From UBA9732 sp963606545 (GTDB lineage Bacteria > Spirochaetota > Spirochaetia > Sphaerochaetales > Sphaerochaetaceae), in the NCBI GenBank assembly GCA_963606545.1, contig CAVCYP010000016.1:1-36163 (forward strand): a DNA stretch of 36,163 bases, read 5' to 3'. Numbering within the stretch: position 1 is the first letter of the stretch; every line of letters begins with the position of its first letter. Below the pieces are notes generated by a model. It did no database searches. It saw only the letters and a list, made by a program, of their open reading frames with translations, and had not been told where the DNA came from. Of this stretch, positions 1-7,800 are shown one piece after another. The position numbers were made by a program, and so were the translations under genes.

Positions 1-993
1 TTACAGAATATTAACTGGGTCCTCTGTGGAGGTTGGATCAATTTTCCAAACGTAGTTGGAGAAGGTGGCAACAATGAATTTACCGGCTTCAGCTTCAAGA
101 GGGCGAATGTTGACCACTTCATTCTGTCTAATGCTACCGTAACCAGTGGTTTTGGTTCCAACAGTTTTATCGGTAAGATTAATTTCTACAAAGTTTTCAC
201 TGACTTTAAAAACTAAGTAATTCACACCATCCTTGGCATAATGGAAAGAATAGTTTGGACCAGAGGCAAGAGTATATTTGATGGTTGCAAATTCTGTAAT
301 AGAATCAAAAGTTGCACCTTCAATTGCATAAACCTTTGCATTGTCCTTTAAAATATAGAAGTGAGTGGAATCAAGGGCTTCAAAACCAATTGTTACATAG
401 CCACTTAAAGCGCCAACTTTACCGGCTGAAATAGCAGCTGGAGTTGTGCTTTTGCTATCGTAAATCTTTATTTGGCCATCAGTTGTTTCAATTAAAGTAT
501 AGTCGCCACTTTCAAGGATTGTTCTTACGTTAGAAACTGTTTCAACTAGGGAACAATTTGAACCGTAAATTCCTGTTTCATCACCTAAAGTTCCAAGCAT
601 CATTCCGTTGGTCATAAGTCTTGTGGTCTTAAAGCCATCAAAATCAGCAGTTGGTACATAAGTTCCATCTGAATCGTACTTTTTAATGGCACCCCCATTG
701 TGGGTATGAATTAGAATGCTGCCGTCATCAAGAAGGGCAGCTTCAACAATGATGTCATTGTCTAAAGTTATATTTTTGAAGTTATTAGAACCGTTGCCGT
801 AACGGACAACCCCACTATCGGTTAGAACATAGTAGCAATTATCGTAACAGCCAAGATAGGACTTAACTTTAATGTTTGACTCTTTTGTGGAGGAGGCTAT
901 GGCAGAATAGATGCCGTCTTGAGCGTCCATGTTGCAGGAACAAAGTATTGTAACTAAAGCAATTATAAGTGCAAATAAAATTGATTTTTTCAT
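1..993 (-). CDS. Hypothetical lipoprotein, probable beta-propeller-like repeats
   Basis: This is a complete 330-residue protein; the TAA stop occupies the first three bases of the window. The N-terminus is a short basic and hydrophobic signal peptide ending in ILCSC, so Cys18 or Cys20 is the likely lipidated residue under the loose spirochaete lipobox. The mature part has several short segments of similar shape (YYVLTDSGVVRYGNG, YTLIETTDGQIKIYD, FYILKDNAKVYAIEG). They resemble blades of a beta-propeller, but I cannot name a family. The start is well set by a near-perfect Shine-Dalgarno (AAGGAGGTT on the minus strand, 998-1006). That site overlaps the stop codon of the upstream minus-strand gene, so the two are probably co-transcribed and translationally coupled. 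It is likely anchored at the cell envelope. Function unknown. Confidence 0.8.
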   Translation of the reverse strand: MKKSILFALIIALVTILCSCNMDAQDGIYSAIASSTKESNIKVKSYLGCYDNCYYVLTDSGVVRYGNGSNNFKNITLDNDIIVEAALLDDGSILIHTHNGGAIKKYDSDGTYVPTADFDGFKTTRLMTNGMMLGTLGDETGIYGSNCSLVETVSNVRTILESGDYTLIETTDGQIKIYDSKSTTPAAISAGKVGALSGYVTIGFEALDSTHFYILKDNAKVYAIEGATFDSITEFATIKYTLASGPNYSFHYAKDGVNYLVFKVSENFVEINLTDKTVGTKTTGYGSIRQNEVVNIRPLEAEAGKFIVATFSNYVWKIDPTSTEDPVNIL

Positions 994-1004
994 CTTTAAC
1001 CTCC

Positions 1005-1610
1005 TTAGTGTCTATAGGAAACTACCACCGCAAGAGGAATCAGACCAAGCGCCGAATTGTGCTGATATTTATCATAAGAGCTGTTTTTAAAATAAAATTC
1101 AGTGCTAGCCATGATTCCACTTTCAAGGCCAATGCCCCAGCTATCGGTTATATAGAAGGAAGGGGTGACGGTCAGGCTGGCGTAGGGGGCAAAGTACTTG
1201 CCGGTGTCGTACTTGATGAAGGCAAAGCCCAAGTTAGCGGAAAAAGCTAGGTCAAAGTTGCCAGTTTGCACGGGGATGTAGGTTAGCTTGGCGGTAATTG
1301 GAACGCTTGTGTAGAGCGAGGGCGTGAGAGAATTGATGAATTGATAGCCTAATTCGCCACCTATGGCCCAATATTCGCTCAAAAAGCCCTGATAGGAGAT
1401 GGAAGCAATGCCGCCAACCTTCTGCATGTGGATATCTGAGAAGGTCTGGTTGCGGCTGGAATCGTTAAAGAAAAAGAGGAAGGCCGGAAAGTCAACGCCT
1501 GCTCTGATTGAGAAAACTTGGTCGCCTCTCTCGTAGTAGGTGGAACTACAAAAAGCCAGCCCAACTGCAAAGACTAATAATATCCCGATAATTAATAAAC
1601 GTTTTTTCAT
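1005..1610 (-). CDS. Small outer-membrane beta-barrel protein
   Basis: The product has 201 residues and an obvious signal peptide (MKKRLLIIGILLVFAVGLAF). The remainder alternates hydrophobic and polar residues and is rich in Gly, Tyr and Phe, as in small transmembrane barrels (for example YWAIGGELGYQFI and WGIGLESGIMAS). The length suits an 8-10 strand OmpW/OmpX-like fold, but no specific family is recognised. The ATG at 1608-1610 has a TGAGG-type ribosome site five or so bases upstream. It is the first gene of a minus-strand pair: the downstream lipoprotein starts 11 bases after this stop. It is transcribed divergently from folD across a 135-bp intergenic region. Confidence 0.75.
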   Translation of the reverse strand: MKKRLLIIGILLVFAVGLAFCSSTYYERGDQVFSIRAGVDFPAFLFFFNDSSRNQTFSDIHMQKVGGIASISYQGFLSEYWAIGGELGYQFINSLTPSLYTSVPITAKLTYIPVQTGNFDLAFSANLGFAFIKYDTGKYFAPYASLTVTPSFYITDSWGIGLESGIMASTEFYFKNSSYDKYQHNSALGLIPLAVVVSYRH

Positions 1611-1681
1611 GTGCGCCTCATAATTTTACTAAGTCATTTTAACAAGATTGTGAAACTTGATAAACTAAAAACACACAGAAC

Positions 1682-1710
1682 TTCATAAGATTACAATAAT
1701 CTTGTATAAT
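1682..1710 (+). promoter_or_regulatory. Candidate sigma-70 promoter for folD
   Basis: TTCATA (1682-1687) and a perfect TATAAT (1705-1710) are separated by 17 bp. They lie 36 bp upstream of the folD start and are followed by a GGAGG ribosome site at 1732-1736. The -35 matches consensus at four of six positions. Confidence 0.5.
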
Positions 1711-1745
1711 ACCTGAGGCCCAAGAGGTCCTGGAGGTGTGACACA

Positions 1746-2660
1746 TTGATTTTATCGGGTAAAGAGCTCAGCCAAATTGTTAATGAGCAAACTTCAAGAT
1801 TAGCTTGTGCATTCAAAGAAAAATATAATAGAAAACCTTGCCTTGCTGTAGTTCTTGTGGGCGATAATCCTGCAAGCCAGACTTATGTAAAAGGGAAGAA
1901 AAAGGCTTGTGACCAAATTGGCATTGAGCATTTAGATTATAATTTTGATAATTCTCTGACTGAAGAAGAATTACTTAAGACAGTTCAAGAACTTAACACC
2001 AATGAAAACGTTGATGGAATCCTGGTTCAGCTTCCGCTTCCTCCTCAGATTAATGAAGTTAGGATTATCAATGCAATTGATCCAATCAAGGATGTTGATG
2101 GATTCCATCCAGTGAATATTGGCAAGCTTCTTTTAGGACAGCGCTCTCACATAGCGTGTACTCCAAAGGGAATTTTAAGACTTTTAGACCATTACAAGAT
2201 TTTAACTGACCGTAAAGATGTTTGTATTTTGGGCAGAAGTAATATTGTTGGAAAGCCTATGGCGGCTCTTTTGATGCAAAAAGATCGTAATGCTACTGTG
2301 ACAATTTGTCATTCACTCACCCCCGATATTGTGCCGTATGTGAAGCGCGCAGACATACTTATTTCAGCTGTGGGACATACAAATGTAGTGACGGCGGACA
2401 TGGTCAAAGAGGGTGCCGTGGTGATTGATGTTGGCATGAATCGGGTTCCTGATAGCAGTAAAAAAAGTGGTTATACGCTTAAAGGGGATGTGGATTTTGA
2501 AGCAGTTGAGCCTAAAACTAGCGCTATCACGCCGGTTCCAGGTGGGGTTGGCCCAATGACAATTGCTATGCTAATGGAAAATACTGTAATTGCGGCTTGC
2601 GATATTAAAGGCATAGATGCACATGAATTGGAGTTAATGCATGAAAAAATATTTAATTGA
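1746..2660 (+). CDS. folD: Bifunctional methylenetetrahydrofolate dehydrogenase / methenyl-THF cyclohydrolase
   Basis: This cytosolic one-carbon enzyme interconverts 5,10-methylene- and 10-formyl-THF, supplying purine and fMet synthesis. Visible family motifs are the YVKGKKKACDQIGI segment with Tyr47 and catalytic Lys51, ILVQLPLPP, the signature DVDGFHPVN, the Rossmann segment ILGRSNIVGKP and the C-terminal PGGVGPMT. At 304 residues it is slightly longer than the usual 280-290. The start is a TTG at 1746, chosen because GGAGG (1732-1736) lies nine bases upstream and no better ATG precedes the first conserved block. The last 20 bases overlap the start of miaB, so the two genes are probably translationally coupled. 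Confidence 0.95.
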   Translation: MILSGKELSQIVNEQTSRLACAFKEKYNRKPCLAVVLVGDNPASQTYVKGKKKACDQIGIEHLDYNFDNSLTEEELLKTVQELNTNENVDGILVQLPLPPQINEVRIINAIDPIKDVDGFHPVNIGKLLLGQRSHIACTPKGILRLLDHYKILTDRKDVCILGRSNIVGKPMAALLMQKDRNATVTICHSLTPDIVPYVKRADILISAVGHTNVVTADMVKEGAVVIDVGMNRVPDSSKKSGYTLKGDVDFEAVEPKTSAITPVPGGVGPMTIAMLMENTVIAACDIKGIDAHELELMHEKIFN

Positions 2661-3963
2661 AACCTATGGCTGTCAGATGAATGTGGCAGAATCCAATGCC
2701 ATTGAAAGTGCCCTCAAGGGACAACTTTGGGAACCTGCAAAGACTCCAGAGGAAGCTGATTTAGCAATTATCAATACCTGTTCTGTTAGAAAAAGTGCTG
2801 AAAACCGCATTTGGGGACGCCTTGGTGCTTATACTCATGTAAAGAGTGAAAAAGCAAAAAAAGGGGAGAAACTTGTTTTAGTTCTTACCGGTTGCATGGC
2901 TGACCGCCTCAAGGAGGAAGCTAAAAAAGATGCCCCACAAATAGACTTTGTAGTAAAAAATAACGATAAACTTAAGATTCTGGACATTGTTAACACTTTC
3001 TTTGAAGCTAGTAGTACTCCATCTGAAAGTGAAAAATATCACTTCACAAAGGCCTATCACAAGGAAGGCGAATTTGCCTCCTACGTTCCAATTATGAATG
3101 GCTGCAATAACTTTTGCTCCTACTGCATTGTTCCTTATGTCAGAGGCCGTGAAGTTTCAAGACCAATTGATGAAATTCTTCAAGAAGTCAGGGAGCTTGA
3201 TAAGCTTGGAGTCAGAGAAATTACCCTTCTTGGGCAAAACGTTAATTCTTATGATTATAACAGCATAACTTTCCCAGAGCTGTTAACACAAATCTGCAGA
3301 GAATGCGACAAGAGTCAAGGCAATATTCAGTGGATTCGCTTTGAAAGCCCACATCCAAAGGATTTTTCTGATGAGCTTATAGAAGTAATTGCAAACGAGC
3401 CTAAGGTGGCAAAACACCTTCATATTCCTATGCAAAGTGGAAACACAAGAATTTTGCAATTGATGAATCGTAAATACACTAGGGAGAAGTATTTAGCCCT
3501 TATTCAGAAAATCAAAGACAGAGTTCCTGAGGTGACTTTTGCTTTAGATGTAATGGTGGGTTTCCCAACCGAGACAGAAGAAGAATTCCAAGAAACCATC
3601 TCTGCAATGGAAGCAGTTGGTTGCATTGAAGCCTACATGTACTACTGGAACTCTCGCGAAGGTACAAGAGCTGCCAGCATGGAAGGTCAGCTTTCTGACA
3701 AAGAAAAGCAGGAGAGGCTACAAAAACTCATTGATTGGCAGCTTGAGAATGCCGCAAAAATAAAGGCAAAGAGGGCCAATGGCATTCAGAAGGTTCTTGT
3801 GACTCAGGTCTCACGCGACAACAAAAACCAGCTACTGGGTCGTAACGAGCACGGGGAGATGGTGGCTTTCAATGTAAATGACAGCTCTGTAAAACCCGGA
3901 GACCTAGTCAACGTTGAGTTTAAGTTCTTAAATGGCAATACCTTCGTGGGTAGCCAAGTTTAA
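2641..3963 (+). CDS. miaB: tRNA-2-methylthio-N6-dimethylallyladenosine synthase
   Basis: This radical-SAM methylthiotransferase adds the 2-methylthio group to i6A37 of tRNAs reading UNN codons. The N-terminal MTTase domain carries the three cluster cysteines Cys11 (YGCQMN), Cys47 (NTCSVRK) and Cys85 (TGCMADR). The radical-SAM cluster motif CNNFCSYC has Cys155, Cys159 and Cys162. A TRAM-like RNA-binding end follows at about 375-440. The length of 440 residues is typical. ENRIWGRLG and the full C-terminus favour MiaB over RimO or MtaB. It starts inside the 3' end of folD with GGAGTT upstream. The 3' part of the gene and the following Sir2 gene use noticeably more C-ending codons than the 5' part. 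Confidence 0.95.
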   Translation: MKKYLIETYGCQMNVAESNAIESALKGQLWEPAKTPEEADLAIINTCSVRKSAENRIWGRLGAYTHVKSEKAKKGEKLVLVLTGCMADRLKEEAKKDAPQIDFVVKNNDKLKILDIVNTFFEASSTPSESEKYHFTKAYHKEGEFASYVPIMNGCNNFCSYCIVPYVRGREVSRPIDEILQEVRELDKLGVREITLLGQNVNSYDYNSITFPELLTQICRECDKSQGNIQWIRFESPHPKDFSDELIEVIANEPKVAKHLHIPMQSGNTRILQLMNRKYTREKYLALIQKIKDRVPEVTFALDVMVGFPTETEEEFQETISAMEAVGCIEAYMYYWNSREGTRAASMEGQLSDKEKQERLQKLIDWQLENAAKIKAKRANGIQKVLVTQVSRDNKNQLLGRNEHGEMVAFNVNDSSVKPGDLVNVEFKFLNGNTFVGSQV

Positions 3964-3998
3964 GCCAAGCCCAATATAACCAAAGCAAGTATAAACCT

Positions 3999-4787
3999 AT
4001 GACAGACCTAGATAAATTCATAACTCTAATTAAAAGCAGCAAATATTTGACCGTTTTCACCGGCGCCGGCGTCTCAACCTTAAGCCATATACCTGATTTT
4101 AGAGGCCCACACGGCGTTTACACTGACCCCTGGAACGGCATGGACGTAGAAGAAATCATCTCCCTGACCTTTTTTAGAAAGAACCCAGAAATCTTCTACA
4201 AATGGGCCAAAGACGTCTGGTACCACCTTGAAGACTATCAGCCCAGCATTGTTCACAAATGCTTAGCTCTACTAGAAAAAGAAGGCTACCTGAAAGCTCT
4301 CTACACCCAAAATATAGACATGCTCCACCAGCGCGCCGGAAGTAATAACGTCTTTGACGTCCACGGCAGCCCACTAGTCCACCACTGCACAAAATGCCAC
4401 GCCAGCTACACTTACGAGCAAATTGCGCCAATTGTCCGCTCTGACCAAGTCCCACACTGCCCCAAATGCAACGGCGTCATCAAGCCGGACATCATCTTTT
4501 ACGAAGAAAGCCTCAACCAAGACGTCCTCAACCACGCCTGGCACGATTTCTCCAAAACCGATTTATGTGTGGTGCTTGGCTCTTCACTAGTTGTCCAGCC
4601 TGCCGCCAGCTTCCCAGTTATTGCAAAACGTAGTGGGGCAGACCTTGTTATTGTAAACAATCAACCCACAGACCTAGACCCTTATTGCACTGTTCATTTT
4701 GATGATTTAGAGACAACCTTCAGTACCTTGTATAACTATTTTTGCACAGAGATTACACGGTTTAGATTTGGTAAAGAAAAGCATTGA
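3999..4787 (+). CDS. NAD-dependent protein deacylase, Sir2 family
   Basis: This sirtuin removes acyl groups from lysines using NAD. It shows the NAD-binding GAGVS (22-26) with PDFRG, the YTQNIDMLH motif at 102-110, and the catalytic His122 in VHGSPL. Four zinc cysteines are present (Cys130, Cys133, Cys154, Cys157), and GSSLVVQPA comes near the end. The length of 262 residues is normal for a class III or U bacterial sirtuin; the symbol cobB or npdA is not decidable here. No good ribosome site precedes the ATG. The gene sits 35 bp after miaB with no terminator between them, so read-through is likely. Third positions are strongly C-rich across roughly 4000-4560, unlike most of the window. The stop codon lies inside the -35 box of the next gene's promoter. 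Confidence 0.93.
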   Translation: MTDLDKFITLIKSSKYLTVFTGAGVSTLSHIPDFRGPHGVYTDPWNGMDVEEIISLTFFRKNPEIFYKWAKDVWYHLEDYQPSIVHKCLALLEKEGYLKALYTQNIDMLHQRAGSNNVFDVHGSPLVHHCTKCHASYTYEQIAPIVRSDQVPHCPKCNGVIKPDIIFYEESLNQDVLNHAWHDFSKTDLCVVLGSSLVVQPAASFPVIAKRSGADLVIVNNQPTDLDPYCTVHFDDLETTFSTLYNYFCTEITRFRFGKEKH

Positions 4788-4811
4788 CAATAGCAACGGG
4801 GGGGGTAGAAT
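4784..4811 (+). promoter_or_regulatory. Strong promoter with an eight-G tract in the spacer; phase-variation candidate
   Basis: A perfect -35 (TTGACA, 4784-4789) and a near-perfect -10 (TAGAAT, 4806-4811) are separated by 16 bp. Half of that spacer is an uninterrupted run of eight Gs (4798-4805) directly abutting the -10. The ATG of the giant lipoprotein follows at 4858, after an approximately 40-nt leader with a GGAAGGA ribosome site (4844-4850). Slipped-strand gain or loss of a single G would move the spacer to 17 or 15 bp and change promoter strength. The promoter elements and tract are seen directly. The switch is an inference by analogy with poly-G tracts upstream of Treponema pallidum tpr genes. 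Confidence 0.75.
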
Positions 4812-4857
4812 TTCAACATTGTGTTCTCAAAGAACAGTTTATTGGAAGGAGCCCAGA

Positions 4858-7800
4858 ATGAAGAAATCTCTTTGGCTTTGCTTATTTGTTGCCTTGTGCT
4901 TGATTACAGTTTTAATCGTATCCTGTAATGATGATCCTCAACATGTTCATACTTTAGATGAAGGAACTGTTAGAAAAGAAGCCACCTGTACCACAGAAGG
5001 TGAGAAAGTTTACACTTGTACAAGCTGTAAGCAAGTAGTGAAGGCAGAGACCCTTCCTGCATTAGGTCATGACCTGCAGGAGGTTGCAGCAAAAGAGCCA
5101 ACCTGTACAGAATCTGGCAATGACGCTTACCAGCAGTGCTCCCGTTGTGATTACAAAACCAATTACACAAAAAGACCAGCCCTTGAGCATGATATACATC
5201 AGTATGCAGCTCAGCCAGTAACCTGCACAACAGATGGCTGGGCAGCTTATGAAGCCTGTGTACGTATAGGCTGTGATTACACAACTAAAGTAGTAGAGCC
5301 GGCTCCAGGCCAGCATGACCTGAAGGAGGTCGCTGCAAAAGAGCCAACCTGTACAGAAATAGGCTATGACGCTTACCAGCAGTGCTCCCGCTGTGATTAC
5401 AAAACCAATTACACAGAAAAGTCAGCTCATGGCCATGACAAGCTACATCATGACGCCAAAGCTCCAACCTGCGAAGCCAAAGGCTGGGATGCCTACGACA
5501 CCTGTAAGTATGAAGGCTGTACCTATACAACCTACAATGAGCTAGCCCCACTTAAACACGTTTTGGCCCACCACAATGCCAAAGCTGCAACCTGTACTGC
5601 AGATGGATATGAAGCCTACGACACCTGTGACCGTGAAGGCTGCACCTATAGCACCTATAAGAAAATTGATAAACTTGGACACGATTTTACCGGAAAGGCA
5701 ACTACAATTAAGGCCACCTGCACCACAGCCGGCTCCACCACAACCAAGTGCACAAGGTGTGATGCGGTAGACGTCCAAACTATCCCGATAGATTCTAACG
5801 CTCACTCCTACAGCTCCACTTACACTAGTAATGACACCAGCCACTGGAAGACCTGTACCAATGAAGGCTGTACTTCCAAATTAGAGGAAGCCAAACATAC
5901 TGAAGCAACTAAAACCACAGCCACCTGTACAGAGAAAGGAATTAAAACAACTTACTGTTCAGTTTGTGATAAGGAGTTAAAAACTGAAGCTGATCCTGCA
6001 ACTGGGCACACCTTTGCTTCTACTTGGACTTCAGACGGAACCAATCATTGGCACGCTGCAACCTGTGAACATACAACAGAGAAAAAAGATGTAACAGCTC
6101 ATACCTGGAATGCTGGAGAAGTTACAACACCAGCAACCTGCACCTCAGATGGAGTAAAAACCTATACTTGTGAGGTCTGTAAGGGCACAAAGAAGGAAGC
6201 TTTCAAGGCTACCCATACTTTTGAAGAGCTCTGGACTTATGATGATACCTACCACTGGCATAAATGTTCCAATTCCAAATGTACAGAAATTAACTCAAAA
6301 GCAGAGCATTCTTGGGGCACAGGTACTGTAACAACAGAAGCAACAGCAACTGAAACTGGTGTAAAAACTTATACTTGTACCTGTGGTAAGACCAAAACAG
6401 AGACTATCCCAGCAAAAGGCAACTGGATTTCTGATGACAACGAACACTGGCATACAGTAGGTGGTTCAATAACAGATAAAGCCTCTCATACTTGGGGTAC
6501 TGGTGTACAGACTAAGGCTCCTACTTGTACAGAAGCAGGAGTTATGACTTACTCTTGTACAGTCTGTGGAAAAGAAAAGACAGAAGCTATTGACGAACTT
6601 GAGCACGACTACAGCACACAGTTGTCCTACACAGACAGTACTGGTCACTATTATAAGTGCAAAAACTGTACAGCCACAAAGGATGCTACTACTCATAATC
6701 TTCAGGAGACAGGAACCACTGCCACCTGTACTAAGGCTGGAACCAAGACTTTAACCTGCGCATGTGGTTATAGCACAACCGTAGATGACCCAGCAAAGGG
6801 ACATACTTCTCAAGAAATTGTTGATGCTAAATATCTGAAGAGTGCTGCAACCTGTGAAGAAGCTGCAGTCTATTACAAGTACTGTAGCGTTTGTAAGGAA
6901 ACATTAACAGAAACCTTTGCAAATGGAAAAGCCTTAGGCCATGACCTGCAGAATGTTGCAGCAAAAATGCCAACCTGCACAGAAGTAGGCTGGGATGCCT
7001 ATAAAACTTGCAAACGTGAAGGCTGTAAGTACACAACTTTAGTAGAAAAGCCTGCTCTTGGCCATGATTATGAGAATCATGAAGCTAAAGCTCCAACCTG
7101 TACAGAAATAGGTTGGAATTCCTATGTAACCTGTAAGCGTACAGGTTGTAAATACACAACGTATGCTGAAATTTCATCCCTTGGCCATGATTATGTGGAA
7201 CATGAAGCTAAAGCATCAACCTGCACAGAAGTGGGCTGGTATAGCTATAAAACCTGTTCTCGTTGTGATTTCTCAACAACATACTCTGAAAGGGCTGCTC
7301 TTGGCCATACGTTTCCTTATTACCCTAATGCTTATGATGAATCTGGTCATTGGAAGGTTTGCACAAGAGAGGGCTGTACAGAAAAGAGTGAGATAACTCC
7401 ACATTCATTACACAGTACTAGCAATACTACCACTTGTACTAGCCCTGGAGTAGAGACGTTCAGATGTTATTATTGTGATTATGTTGGAACAAAGAATGTA
7501 AATGCTTATGGCCATAATTATGGCGATGATTGGGTTGACAATGGTACTGAGGGTCACTATCAGAGATGTACAAGATGCAGTACTTCTCAAGGTAGTCCTA
7601 TTATTCCACACACCTATGAAGAAACCAGCATAACAGAAGCAACCTGTTCAAAAGAAGGAACTAAAGAGTTTACCTGCTCAGTCTGTAAAGCTAAAAAAAC
7701 AGAGTCCATTCCTAAAACAAAAATTCATACTTGGGATGCTGGAGTTGTCACAACACCAGCTACCTGTACAGAGGATGGGAAAAAAACTTATACCTGTTCA

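Noticed and set aside
4768..4857. Upstream in-frame extension of the giant protein
   Set aside because: It would put the start within the Sir2 gene and over the promoter, without a ribosome site, and would bury the lipoprotein signal.
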